DNA of 64,000 nucleotides from Eubacterium coprostanoligenes (GTDB lineage: Bacteria > Bacillota > Clostridia > Oscillospirales > Acutalibacteraceae). The position numbers were made by a program, and so were the translations under genes. The notes beneath the pieces are model-generated. The model did not search any database. It was not told the origin of the DNA and saw nothing but the letters and a program-made list of their open reading frames with translations. The first letter of the stretch is position 1. Each line of letters starts with the position of its first letter. This document shows, in pieces, positions 41,114 to 50,298 of the stretch. The stretch is from the NCBI RefSeq assembly GCF_900167205.1, contig NZ_FUWW01000003.1, positions 62,001 to 126,000 of the forward strand, given 5' to 3'.

Positions 41114-42343
41114 ATGACACTTTTCAAGCGTGAAAACTATTTAAACAAAATCAGAGCTTTTTATGATGACGCGGAAATCATAAAAGTTATAACCGGTGTA
41201 AGACGATGCGGAAAATCCTCTCTTATGAAAACCATTATAGAAGAGCTGACTGCTAAAGGCGTCAAAGACGAAAATATTATCTTTTTAGATTTAGACAGCC
41301 GTGAATATAGAAAAGTTAAAACCGATGATCAGCTTGATGAATTATTGGAATCAAAATCTAAAGCTGACGGTTTGAAATATATATTTGTTGACGAAATACA
41401 AAATGTTAAGAATTTTGAAGAAGTAATAAACGCATATCGTGGTGACGGAGAATTTTCAATTTTCATTACAGGCTCTAATTCATATTTGCTCAGCGGTGAG
41501 CTTGCCACCAAATTAACAGGCAGATATATTGAATTCGAGATGTTTCCGCTTAGCTTTGAAGAATATATTGACATAAAAAAGTTTTATGGCAAACCGATTA
41601 ATACCAACTTAACAATAGAACTAAGCAACTATTTGCTCGAAGGCGGTTTTCCTTTGGCAATTCAATATGACAATCTTGCGGATAAAAGAACTTATGTCAA
41701 ATCTGTTATAAGTGAGATTTTCGACAAAGACATAAAAACTCGAATTAAAATTAACAATCGAGAAGCATTTATCAAAGTACGAGATTTTATAATCAACAAC
41801 TACGGTGCAACTATGAGTATCACAAGCTTACAAAACGCTCTTGAGAAAGACGGCACAAAAATAAAGCGTACCACTCTTGACAGGTATATTAAGGCACTTA
41901 TTGATGCAAAAATCCTATACGAATGCAAACGATTTGATATGAAATCAAAAAAATCACTTACGGGTGAGAAAAAATACTATTTGGCAGACACCTCCTTTTA
42001 TTTTGCAACCAATACCGACAACAGAATTAACTACGGTCCTGCTCTTGAAAACATTGTTTACATCTATGCAAGAAGCAGAAATTACGAAGTAAGTATAGGA
42101 AAAATCGGAAAGTTGGAATGTGATTTTATTTTAAGAGACAACAACCTAAATTACGCTTATGTGCAAGTATCTTACACTATTAATGAAAGTAAAGACACCG
42201 AAGACAGAGAATACAAGCCTCTTGAAAAAATCAAAGACAATTATCCAAAATATGTGATTACAACAGATTATTTGTTACAACATCGAAACGGTATAAATCA
42301 TGTTAATTTAATGGATTTTATAACCAACAAACAATCATTCTGA
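41114..42343 (+). CDS. AAA+ ATPase with DUF4143 C-terminal domain
   Basis: A 409-residue ATPase of the archaeal-type AAA_14/DUF4143 family. Walker A (TGVRRCGKSSLM, about 29-40), Walker B (KYIFVDEIQNV, about 85-95), sensor ITGSNSYLLSG and TGRYIEFEMFPLSFEEY are clear; the C-terminal domain has GPALENIVYIYARSRNYEV and CDFILRD, a nuclease-like ED..D pattern. The function of the family is unknown. The start at ATG 41114 follows GAGGTGAT. The TGA stop lies at the edge of repeat copy C. Confidence 0.88.
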   Translation: MTLFKRENYLNKIRAFYDDAEIIKVITGVRRCGKSSLMKTIIEELTAKGVKDENIIFLDLDSREYRKVKTDDQLDELLESKSKADGLKYIFVDEIQNVKNFEEVINAYRGDGEFSIFITGSNSYLLSGELATKLTGRYIEFEMFPLSFEEYIDIKKFYGKPINTNLTIELSNYLLEGGFPLAIQYDNLADKRTYVKSVISEIFDKDIKTRIKINNREAFIKVRDFIINNYGATMSITSLQNALEKDGTKIKRTTLDRYIKALIDAKILYECKRFDMKSKKSLTGEKKYYLADTSFYFATNTDNRINYGPALENIVYIYARSRNYEVSIGKIGKLECDFILRDNNLNYAYVQVSYTINESKDTEDREYKPLEKIKDNYPKYVITTDYLLQHRNGINHVNLMDFITNKQSF

Positions 42344-42640
42344 ATTTCGTTTTCTTGCGAACTTTGCTGTACATCGTCAAAACATATTTCGTATAGAACA
42401 AAACAAAGTTTTGTAAGTATACTGCATATGTTTTTCCTCTTTCCAAAAAAACACAGATTTTTTGGAAGCCTTATATTTGCTTGTGAGCAAAAACGAAAAA
42501 CACCAAAAGTACCGCAAACTCGATGTTTGCGGTACTTTTCTTTAAATAATATTATTAAATTAATAGTATTCCGAGATAGGCAAGCCTATCCTACTTAATG
42601 TGTATTAATATAATTTTGGCGTGGTTCAGGGGCTTTATCT
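42339..42640. repeat. Hairpin-rich intergenic repeat, copy C (expanded)
   Basis: About 300 bp. The left end (CTGAATTTCGTTTTCTTGCGA) and right end (TTGGCGTGGTTCAGGGGCTTTAT) match copies A and B, but the middle is expanded by about 70 bp. The central terminator-like stem is present with different arms (AAGTACCGCAAAC/GTTTGCGGTACTT, 42507-42537). The left terminal repeat is shortened. The element fills the gap exactly: stop codons of both convergent genes lie at its ends. No ORF is seen inside. Confidence 0.72.
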
Positions 42641-43239
42641 CATAATGCTTTTTTGATTGCGTCAAGAAGTTCGCTGTATTCCTCGTAAGCAGGAATGTCG
42701 GGATAATCGTTCTTGATTGCGTCAGTTGACTTGAACAAAAATCCAGCCTTGCTTGCCTGAATCATACCGAGGTCGTTGAAGCTGTCGCCACTTGCGATAG
42801 TGTCGTATCCGATTGACTGAAGCGCCTTGACCGTTGTGAGTTTTGACTGTGGGCAACGCATCCTGAAGCCTGTGATTTCGCCGTTTTCGGCAACCTCAAG
42901 AGTGTTGCAGAAAATTGTCGGCCAATCAAGTTTTTTCATAAGAGGTGTTGCGAACTGCTCAAATGTGTCTGACAAAATGATAACCTGTGTAATACTTCTG
43001 AGTTCGTCCAAAAACTCCTTTGCGCCCGGCATAAGGTCGATTTTTGCGATAACATCCTGAATTTCTTTAAGTCCCAAGCCGTGCTCCTTTAGAATTTTGA
43101 TTCTGTAATTCATCAGCTTGTCATAATCAGGCTCATCACGGGTTGTGAGTTTAAGCTCCGGAATACCTGTTTCCTCTGCAAACGCAATCCAAATTTCAGG
43201 AACAAGCACGCCCTCCATATCCAAACAAACAATGTTCAT
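42640..43239 (-). CDS. thrH: Phosphoserine phosphatase/homoserine phosphotransferase ThrH
   Basis: A 199-residue HAD-superfamily enzyme that aligns closely by eye with Pseudomonas ThrH: CLDMEGVLVPEIWIAFAEETGI (nucleophile Asp7), then LTTRDEPDYDKLMNYR, QVIILSDTFEQFATPLM and the metal site GDSFNDLGMI. ThrH transfers phosphate from phosphoserine to homoserine or hydrolyses it. GGAGGATATGTT precedes the ATG. Its TGA falls at the edge of repeat copy C. Confidence 0.92.
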   Translation of the reverse strand: MNIVCLDMEGVLVPEIWIAFAEETGIPELKLTTRDEPDYDKLMNYRIKILKEHGLGLKEIQDVIAKIDLMPGAKEFLDELRSITQVIILSDTFEQFATPLMKKLDWPTIFCNTLEVAENGEITGFRMRCPQSKLTTVKALQSIGYDTIASGDSFNDLGMIQASKAGFLFKSTDAIKNDYPDIPAYEEYSELLDAIKKAL

Positions 43240-43261
43240 AACATATCCTCCATATATAATT

Positions 43262-45901
43262 TTAAAAATTAACTGTTTGTGACACTCCGGCTTTTAGGTC
43301 GAGTGTTTTTTCTGTATCTCCGTATCTAACCTTAATTTTTTGGTCAATATCGGAAGTGATTTTTGCTTCAACAATATTCGAGTCGGCATCCCAAGAAAGG
43401 CTGTCAACGGTTGCCCTTGTTCTTGCTCTGATGCCCTTGATTGTGCCCTTTTCAAACCCTGTCGGAAGTGCCGGGAGGAACTCAATCTCACCCTCGTTTG
43501 AATAAACAAGCGCCTCGTTGATAATTCCAAGATAGCCGATAGCAAAGTCTGTACAATAACAGCTTCCACGGTCGTAATCGTGATTTGTCATAAGCGAAGC
43601 ATATCTTATCTTATGATTTTGAAGTTTCAAGAGTGCATCGGTAAGTGCCTCGCTGTCCTTGAGCCTTGCCGCAATGAGCGAACGGTGAACAAGCGCATGC
43701 GAAGCCTCGTTTTCACTCTCTCTGTTTGCGATAGCCTGCTCACAAGCCTTTGTGAGTTCCTCGTTATGCTGTGTTTCAAACAGAGGCCATGCACAATAAA
43801 GATGGCTCAAATGTCTGTGTTCGTTGTTTTCTTCAAAACTTGTGGTTGCCCATTCTTTGAGAGCACCTGTTTCATCATAAAGATACGGTGGCAACTTGTC
43901 CATAAGGTCTTGCCATTTTTCGAAGTTCTCCTCGGGTGCAACATCAGCCATAACAGCCTTTAGCATTTCAAGATTACTTCTGCAAGCCGAAATGTCAATA
44001 GCACAGTTTGCGTCTGACGGGCTGTCGTAATTTGACGGATTGTTTTCAGGAGAATATGACGGAACTATGCAATATGTTTCGCCGTCATTCAGCTTTGTTT
44101 TGCCTTTTTCGTAATGAATTTTGCCGTCCTTGTCGGTGTAATATTCAGGAGTCAAAAGCTGTGCCCAATAATTTGCCGACTTTGTAAGCGCAGGCAACAA
44201 TATATCCTCCTCAAGCATCATATAGCCTTGCTCTTTGTATCTTGCAATATCGTCCTTATCAATCGAAAGCACGGACTTCAACTTGTTCAAATCGAACTCA
44301 TCAGAAAGCGGAATTTGAATATTTCCGTAAGTTTGCAAGGTTTCGTACAAAGGCTCAAGCATCCAAGAAGTGCCTGCATTCCAATACCTGAACGGATACG
44401 GATAGCAAGTTTCTGTGATAACCGCCTTGTCGCCATCGGTGTTTACCGGTGCTTGAATAGCGTCTGTAAAGCCGTGAGTTGCTTTTGCGTTTTCCTCCCA
44501 ATCAGGAAGCTGACGGAGGATGAAATATGTATATCCAATCGGAGATGACGAAAGGTTGCCTGTGTTCATAGAAGAAGTCTGCAAATTTACATTTGCGTCC
44601 ATCGTGTACTTGCTTCCCCAACCTGTGTTGAACTCGCCTGTCCACATTCCGTAAAGTCTGCTGGTGGAATATCCCGAACAGCAGAGATATGCGTATCTGC
44701 CTGCATAATATGAACGCTGTGCAAGTGCGGTAGAAAGTTCTTTCTCACCCTTTTGCTCTTTCAAAAGTTCGTCATTTGATTTGTCGCTGTCCTCAAGTTC
44801 AAGAGTAACAGCATCAAACTGTGGCTGATAAATTTCAAGATGATTTTTCAAAGCCTTGTTGTAATCAAAATCTTTCTTGGTGCTGTATTTTTCCTCGATA
44901 GCCTTTGCCTGCGCCGTCAATTCGTCAACAAGTTCATAGCTGTCCTTGTCCTCAAATTCGTCAAGGCTTCCCATATCATAGGTTCTGTCGCTGATTGTGA
45001 TGAGATAAATATTCTGTGCATCGCTGATTTTGATACCGCTGTTTTGACCACGGAAAATATCTTCCTTGTTCTTCTTTTCAAGCTCGATTTTTTCCTTTGT
45101 GCCGTCGGTCACAACATATGTAGTTGTGGCATATCCGCCGTTTTTCAGCTCGCTGTTTTCGTAATTTGGATAATGTGCAACAAGCGAAATTGTGTTTGCA
45201 TTGATGTCAACAACCTTTTTGTATTGCATATCCACTTCGTTGCCGTCACCAAAATTCGCCATGGTCGAAAGGTCATCAAGCGTCAATGTAACATTAAGCT
45301 GTGAAGCCTCCGATGATTGCGACAACTTTGTTATAACCGCACCGTCAGCCATTGAGGTGAACGATGTCCTGTCCCAAGTGCCGTTTTCATCCGTAAATCT
45401 CACACCAACCTGCGAAGATTCAAAATCTGTGTAACGGATGTAATCTCTTGCACCTTTTCCGTCCATATAAATTCGAAGTTGACCGCCCGGATGAAAACTG
45501 TACACATCCAGGTATTCGGCATCATCGGTTATATCCTCGCCGTTAACAATGTTCTGTCTGACCGTTTCAAGTTCGCTTGCCGTGTCAGGACAGGTGCGTG
45601 GATTTTTGTTAGGCATAATAAAGTGCATATTCTGAAAAATAAATGTGTCGCTATACGGCGAACCGCTTTCAACAAATCCCTGCAAGCCGTTGCCCGAAAG
45701 CATACCCTCACGCCAAGCGTTCGGTTTATTTTTAGATTTATCTTTCAGTTCTTTATAGTCAAGACTGTAAGAAATTTTTTTGTCATCCGTAAATATTTCC
45801 TGAACAGCACTGTTTTGTGCCTGCGTTGCACCGCAACCCGCAAGGCTCACGGCAATAGCACCACTGAGCACAAGCGCCGTTATTTTCTTTAATTTCCTCA
45901 C
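43262..45901 (-). CDS. GH95 family lipoprotein (alpha-L-fucosidase-like)
   Basis: An 879-residue enzyme with a lipoprotein signal (KKITALVLSGAIAVSLAGC, lipobox LAGC at about 20-23), so it is anchored outside. The N-terminal beta domain has the GH95 start WREGMLSGNGLQGFVESG; the helical barrel contains GMWTGEFNTGWGSKYTMDANVNLQ and, towards the end, EEGEIEFLPALP-like EGEIEFLPALPTGFEKG. GH95 enzymes release alpha-1,2-fucose or galactose from host glycans and plant polymers. The start is GTG with GGGGA. Single gene with its own promoter. Confidence 0.9.
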   Translation of the reverse strand: MRKLKKITALVLSGAIAVSLAGCGATQAQNSAVQEIFTDDKKISYSLDYKELKDKSKNKPNAWREGMLSGNGLQGFVESGSPYSDTFIFQNMHFIMPNKNPRTCPDTASELETVRQNIVNGEDITDDAEYLDVYSFHPGGQLRIYMDGKGARDYIRYTDFESSQVGVRFTDENGTWDRTSFTSMADGAVITKLSQSSEASQLNVTLTLDDLSTMANFGDGNEVDMQYKKVVDINANTISLVAHYPNYENSELKNGGYATTTYVVTDGTKEKIELEKKNKEDIFRGQNSGIKISDAQNIYLITISDRTYDMGSLDEFEDKDSYELVDELTAQAKAIEEKYSTKKDFDYNKALKNHLEIYQPQFDAVTLELEDSDKSNDELLKEQKGEKELSTALAQRSYYAGRYAYLCCSGYSTSRLYGMWTGEFNTGWGSKYTMDANVNLQTSSMNTGNLSSSPIGYTYFILRQLPDWEENAKATHGFTDAIQAPVNTDGDKAVITETCYPYPFRYWNAGTSWMLEPLYETLQTYGNIQIPLSDEFDLNKLKSVLSIDKDDIARYKEQGYMMLEEDILLPALTKSANYWAQLLTPEYYTDKDGKIHYEKGKTKLNDGETYCIVPSYSPENNPSNYDSPSDANCAIDISACRSNLEMLKAVMADVAPEENFEKWQDLMDKLPPYLYDETGALKEWATTSFEENNEHRHLSHLYCAWPLFETQHNEELTKACEQAIANRESENEASHALVHRSLIAARLKDSEALTDALLKLQNHKIRYASLMTNHDYDRGSCYCTDFAIGYLGIINEALVYSNEGEIEFLPALPTGFEKGTIKGIRARTRATVDSLSWDADSNIVEAKITSDIDQKIKVRYGDTEKTLDLKAGVSQTVNF

Positions 45902-45934
45902 AGCAATCCCCTTTTTTCATATAATTTATATTTT

Positions 45935-45963
45935 ATTATACCAAAGTAAAAAATGATTTTCAA
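45935..45963 (-). promoter_or_regulatory. Promoter of the GH95 gene
   Basis: On the minus strand TTGAAA (45958-45963) and an extended TGGTATAAT (-10 at 45935-45940) are separated by 17 nt. Confidence 0.78.
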
Positions 45964-46025
45964 CCTTTACAACCGATAAATGTAATGTTACAATTATAAT
46001 ATAAAGTATAAAAGGAGTAATCGTT

Positions 46026-46367
46026 ATGACACACGAACTTAAATATCAAATTATCGACAAAATCAGAGAGATGATTTCTGCACCGTACTGCTGTCAGGAA
46101 CTCAAAACAAAGGCTGACGAATACCTTGTTGCCGTCGGCACAACAAGAGAGGACAAAAAGTTCAGAGAACTTGTTGACGAAATCAAGGCAGACATCCTCC
46201 CCGTTGACGCAATGGTTGAATTTATGGCTTCACAAAAATTCGACGAAGAAACCGCAAAAGAATTCCTTGCACACGCAAAAGAACTTCAGGCAAAAGGCGA
46301 AAAATTCTGCGATTGCCCTGCCTGCTCCGCCGCACAAGAAGTCCTCAAACTCATCATTTCAAAGTAA
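46026..46367 (+). CDS. Conserved small cytoplasmic protein with cysteine motif
   Basis: A 113-residue helical protein (DKIREMISAPYCCQELKTKADEYLVAVG) with a CC pair near residue 23 and a C-terminal FCDCPACSAAQEV metal-binding-like motif. Homologues in Clostridia are sometimes labelled as Hsp90-like without basis. Its function is unknown. AAAGGAG precedes the ATG. Repeat copy B begins 10 nt after its stop. Confidence 0.75.
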   Translation: MTHELKYQIIDKIREMISAPYCCQELKTKADEYLVAVGTTREDKKFRELVDEIKADILPVDAMVEFMASQKFDEETAKEFLAHAKELQAKGEKFCDCPACSAAQEVLKLIISK

Positions 46368-46377
46368 ACACGCTGTA

Positions 46378-46606
46378 GACTGTTGAGAAAGGTTCTGAAT
46401 TTTGTTTTCTTGCGAACATTGCTGTACGATGGTACCGCTTGTTCACAAAAAACAAAAAACGCCAAAAATGCTGCAAGTTTGATACTTACAGCATTTTTTT
46501 AAACCCCACCGGCAACACTTCGTGTTGCCACCTCCCCTTTTAAAAAATGGGAGGCATAATTCGGTTGATTATATTTTGGCGTGTTTCAGGAGCTTTATCG
46601 ACAGTC
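46378..46606. repeat. Hairpin-rich intergenic repeat, copy B
   Basis: 229 bp with the clearest ends: the first 22 bp (46378-46399, beginning GACTGTTGAGAAAG) and last 22 bp (46585-46606) are inverted repeats matching at 17 positions. Inside are a terminator-like stem (AATGCTGCAAGT/ACTTACAGCATT, 46467-46495), CAACAC/GTGTTG and CCTCCC/GGGAGG, nearly identical to copy A. It lies between convergent genes, with no ORF and no clear target-site duplication. Confidence 0.85.
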
Positions 46607-46607
46607 T

Positions 46608-46642
46608 GAAATACGATGCCCTCACGGACATCGTATTTTTTA
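46608..46642 (+). terminator. Terminator after repeat B
   Basis: AATACGATG (46610-46618) pairs perfectly with CATCGTATT (46629-46637), followed by T's on the plus strand. It ends the rightward transcript and lies just past the hpf stop. Confidence 0.7.
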
Positions 46643-46650
46643 AGTTTGAA

Positions 46651-47199
46651 TCAGTCACAAACGAGAACGCCGTAACCGTTTTTACGCTTGTAAACTATCT
46701 TTGTTTCGCCGTCAATGCCGATATACACAAAGAATGTGTGTCCGAGCATTTCCATCTGAACGATTGCTTCATCGTCCGTCATTGTGTTTGGTGTGATGTG
46801 CTTAACTCTGTTTACATCGACCGAATCGTAATAAACTTGGTCGAAATCGTCCATAGTAACATCTTCATCCAAATCATCAAATGCAGTTGCGATTTCATCA
46901 ATTCCGCCTTTGCGTTTTTTGTCAACAAAGAAAGTCTTGAGCTTACGAAGCTTACGCTTCAAATCATCAACCGCCATATCAACAACCGGCTCAATGCGGT
47001 CTGCTCTCGCTTCACCTCTGATGAAAGAGCCGACATTTTTCACCGTAATATCACATTCGTATTCTCCACGCTCCTTGCTGAGCGTAACATCAAATGTTGC
47101 ATTATCCGGCAGCATTCTTTCAATTCTCTTGAGTTCCTTTTCAATGCCGTCTTTTGCGCCCTGCTTCAAATCGAAGCCTCTTGCTGTAATGTTAATCAT
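46651..47199 (-). CDS. hpf: Ribosome hibernation promoting factor, long form
   Basis: A 182-residue long HPF that dimerises 70S ribosomes into inactive 100S particles. The N-terminal S30AE domain (INITARGFDLKQGAKDGIEKELKRIERML, about 1-95) is joined by an acidic linker to the C-terminal dimerisation domain (VNRVKHITPNTMTDDEAIVQMEMLGHTFFVY). GGAGG precedes the ATG. A TATAAT at about 47256 on the minus strand suggests its own promoter. Confidence 0.95.
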   Translation of the reverse strand: MINITARGFDLKQGAKDGIEKELKRIERMLPDNATFDVTLSKERGEYECDITVKNVGSFIRGEARADRIEPVVDMAVDDLKRKLRKLKTFFVDKKRKGGIDEIATAFDDLDEDVTMDDFDQVYYDSVDVNRVKHITPNTMTDDEAIVQMEMLGHTFFVYIGIDGETKIVYKRKNGYGVLVCD

Positions 47200-47370
47200 A
47201 CTTATGCCTCCATTCGAACAATAGTGAGAGAAATATCTTTCCCCCCTATAATCATTATACCCTGTATTATGAGCTAATAAAAGTATTGTAAAATTCCTTT
47301 TTTATGATATAATAGAATTGATGTGTGTATGACAAATTCATGCATTATTTTTTTACAAAAAGGTAAAATT

Positions 47371-48561
47371 ATGAAACAGAATTTCAAATCAACCGTCAAC
47401 GCTTGTTTTTTGGCATACATAGTTCAGGCAATAGTCAACAATTTTGCGCCGTTGCTGTTTGTTACTTTTCAAAAAGAATTTGACATTCCGCTGTCGCAAA
47501 TTACATTGCTGATTTCTTTCAATTTCACAATTCAGCTTTTGGTTGACTTGCTGTCGGCAAAGGCAATCGACAAAGTCGGCTACCGCACATCAATGGTTCT
47601 GGCACATTTTCTGTCGGCACTTGGTCTGGCAAGCCTTGCCGTGCTGCCGTTTGTATTACCAAGTCCGTTTGTCGGACTGCTGATTTCGGTTATGATTTAC
47701 GCAGTCGGAGGCGGAATTTTGGAGGTTTTGGTCAGCCCGATAGTTGAAGCGTGCCCAACCGATAACAAGGAAAAAGCAATGAGCCTTTTGCACTCGTTCT
47801 ACTGCTGGGGACATATGGCAGTCGTGCTGTTAAGCACCGTGTTTTTCAATATTTTCGGCATCGAAAATTGGCGAATTGTCGCCGTGATTTGGGCAATATT
47901 ACCAATAATCAACGGCATTGTTTTTGCAAAAGTACCAATAGCAAACTTGATTGATTCGGGCGAAAAAGGTATGAGCATAAAAGAACTGTTCACATCAAAG
48001 GTGTTTATAATTCTGTTCATAATGATGGTTTGTTCAGGTGCAAGCGAGCAGGCAATTTCGCAATGGGTGTCAACTTTTGCGAAAGAGGGCTTGGGAATTT
48101 CCAAAACGGTCGGCGACCTTGCAGGACCGCTTTCGTTCGCACTGTTGATGGGCACATCACGAGCACTTTACGGCAAATTCGGCGACAAAATTTCCCAAAA
48201 GAAATTAATCCCTATTTCTTGCATTGTGTGTATCGGAGCGTATTTAGTTGTGTCACTTTCACCGATACCGGCGCTGTCGCTGATAGGTTGCTCAATCTGT
48301 GGCTTCTGCGTGGGAATTATGTGGCCGGGAACATTCTCGATTTCGTCGGCAATGCTCGCCAAAGGCGGAACGGCAATGTTTGCACTGCTCGCACTCGGCG
48401 GCGACCTCGGCTGCAGTGCAGGTCCAAGCCTTGTCGGCTTCGTGTCGTCAATGGCAAAGGATAACCTAAAAGTCGGCATCCTCGTAGCCACAATCTTCCC
48501 GATTATCCTACTGCTGAGCACAAACCTCCTCGGCAAATTCTCAACAAAAACCAAAGCCTGA
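47371..48561 (+). CDS. Major facilitator superfamily transporter
   Basis: A 396-residue MFS protein with about 12 hydrophobic helices, an LLSAKAIDKVGYRTSMVLAH loop between helices 2 and 3 (the MFS signature position) and a gap after helix 6. It resembles sugar/FucP-type or AmpG-like MFS members. The substrate is unknown. The start at ATG 47371 follows AAAAGGT; an in-frame ATG 48 nt upstream lacks a site. A TTGTAA/TATAAT promoter (16 nt) precedes it near 47290-47317. Confidence 0.85.
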   Translation: MKQNFKSTVNACFLAYIVQAIVNNFAPLLFVTFQKEFDIPLSQITLLISFNFTIQLLVDLLSAKAIDKVGYRTSMVLAHFLSALGLASLAVLPFVLPSPFVGLLISVMIYAVGGGILEVLVSPIVEACPTDNKEKAMSLLHSFYCWGHMAVVLLSTVFFNIFGIENWRIVAVIWAILPIINGIVFAKVPIANLIDSGEKGMSIKELFTSKVFIILFIMMVCSGASEQAISQWVSTFAKEGLGISKTVGDLAGPLSFALLMGTSRALYGKFGDKISQKKLIPISCIVCIGAYLVVSLSPIPALSLIGCSICGFCVGIMWPGTFSISSAMLAKGGTAMFALLALGGDLGCSAGPSLVGFVSSMAKDNLKVGILVATIFPIILLLSTNLLGKFSTKTKA

Positions 48562-48627
48562 CTAAATTTTTATTGATTTCAAAAAATTATAGTTTATTAA
48601 TTTTTCTTGGTATGTTATAATATGGGA

Positions 48628-48712
48628 ACAAAAGGCACAGTAAATTAGGGCGTTTCAAGAAAAATTTGAGATAAAAAAGCACAACAGAATTGATTTTCTG
48701 CTGTGCTTTTTC
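48628..48712 (+). ncRNA. Candidate short noncoding transcript
   Basis: An extended -10 TGTTATAAT (48613-48621) with a weak -35 at correct distance would start transcription near 48628. A strong terminator ends it at about 48712, giving about 85 nt without an ORF. This is inferred from promoter plus terminator only; it could instead be a 3' tail of the MFS transcript. Confidence 0.35.
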
Positions 48713-48713
48713 T
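48671..48713. terminator. Bidirectional terminator between MFS gene and wzx
   Basis: AAAAAGCACAACAGAA (48674-48689) pairs with TTCTGCTGTGCTTTTT (48696-48711) with one mismatch. It has A/T tracts on both sides and separates the convergent transcripts of the transporter and the polysaccharide locus. Confidence 0.88.
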
Positions 48714-48754
48714 CTTTTTTACAACAAAATTAACTGCTCATATGCAATGAACTA

Positions 48755-50284
48755 TTATCTTTTTAACAATCTGTGCACAACCAAATTCTTAAAATATTTA
48801 AATTCATCGTTTCTACAAAACACAATCAAAAATACAATATTGGGTAATATTGCAGTAATTATAACCATTATGATAAATTTAATTATTGTAACTCCTCCCG
48901 CAAACACAGCAGAAGAAATTAATTGCATAACTACAACAACACATGCTAATAAACTAAATCTAAATAGAAGTTTAAAATAATATGGCTTTACCGGTTTGTT
49001 AAATCCATCTCTGTGAATAACTAACGGCATATACCAGCCATTGATACATAATCTGGATATCGGAGTGGCAAATAAGACACCTGCTATCCCCAAAGGATAA
49101 CTTAAACCGATAGAAAGTACAATATTTAGTCCTGCTACAACTAAAGGGAGATACTTGCCTTGTTTAAACAACCCAAGCGCAGAACGAAATGTAGACATAG
49201 TGTTTATATAGCCTTCAATAAAAAACCTAGAAAATAATGCAACAATTGCGATATTGCTTAATAAATAGTTTCCTCCTAACCAAATCTTTACAAACGGATT
49301 AGACAATGTAATTAAAGCAATAGCAGAAAACGCATAGAGCCAATAATTCATAAAATCAACTCGTTTAAACATTATGTATCCCGTTTCATCATCGCTTTCC
49401 ACAAACAGATTTCCTAAACTTGCAGAAATTGCCAAAGTAACTTGCGATAAAACTGCTACAATCGCTTCCTCTATCATTATAAAATTTGATAACAATCCAA
49501 CCCAATTCAATCCTACAAACGCAGAAATAATAATTGAATCAGATGTATTCAAAATTTTAAAAGATATTTTTTGAAGCATCAGTGCTTTTACATCATCGAA
49601 AATTTTCTTTTTTTCTTGTCTTGGTAATTCTTCTTTTAAATTATTAAAAATCGGATAATCCTTTTTTACTCTAACCGCAATTGCAATATTTTGAAAAATA
49701 GTGCATAACATTTGAACAATCAAATAAATCGTAAAATTCTTAAATGCTAATAATAAAACAATCTGAATAACAGTTTTTATTAAATTAAAGATAGTACTAT
49801 AATTTGAAATCACAGAAGCTCTTTGGTCAGCTTGAAGCAAAGAGGACATATAAGCAAAAAACCAATATGACAATACAGAGTTAAACAAAAAAAGCAAATA
49901 ATAAAAAGTCAAACCTTCAATATCAGGCTTGTTTTTTATTATCACATCTAAAAAAGGTACAATTAATAATCCTATAAAAAGAATAACTGTGCCAATTATT
50001 CGATAAACTCTTTTATACAATCTCATTATTTGAGATAATTTAGTATAATCCTTTTCAGCCAACGGTTTATACATACTATAAACCATTGCAGTGCTAAATC
50101 CCAATTCAGCTAAAGACAGCATATTAAGTATACTTGAATATAAACCATTAACACTCAAATAATCATTACTTAAACACTTTATAAATACAGTCCGAACAAC
50201 AAACGCTGTTAGCATAGATAAAATCCTAAACAGCATTCCACTAACCATATTTTTAGCCGAATTTCTTAATCTGCCATCACTCAT
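48755..50284 (-). CDS. Polysaccharide flippase, Wzx-like
   Basis: A 509-residue MOP-superfamily exporter with about 14 membrane helices (for example MLFRILSMLTAFVVRTVFIK at the N terminus, then NGLYSSILNMLSLAELGFSTAMVYSMYKPL). Such proteins move undecaprenyl-linked repeat units across the membrane. It is the last gene of the polysaccharide locus, close to the terminator at 48671. AT-rich codon use matches its neighbours. Confidence 0.88.
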   Translation of the reverse strand: MSDGRLRNSAKNMVSGMLFRILSMLTAFVVRTVFIKCLSNDYLSVNGLYSSILNMLSLAELGFSTAMVYSMYKPLAEKDYTKLSQIMRLYKRVYRIIGTVILFIGLLIVPFLDVIIKNKPDIEGLTFYYLLFLFNSVLSYWFFAYMSSLLQADQRASVISNYSTIFNLIKTVIQIVLLLAFKNFTIYLIVQMLCTIFQNIAIAVRVKKDYPIFNNLKEELPRQEKKKIFDDVKALMLQKISFKILNTSDSIIISAFVGLNWVGLLSNFIMIEEAIVAVLSQVTLAISASLGNLFVESDDETGYIMFKRVDFMNYWLYAFSAIALITLSNPFVKIWLGGNYLLSNIAIVALFSRFFIEGYINTMSTFRSALGLFKQGKYLPLVVAGLNIVLSIGLSYPLGIAGVLFATPISRLCINGWYMPLVIHRDGFNKPVKPYYFKLLFRFSLLACVVVVMQLISSAVFAGGVTIIKFIIMVIITAILPNIVFLIVFCRNDEFKYFKNLVVHRLLKR

Positions 50285-50298
50285 TTAATTTCCTCAAA

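Noticed and set aside
46522-47277. 251-codon plus-strand ORF
   Set aside because: It is the antisense shadow of hpf and starts inside repeat copy B.
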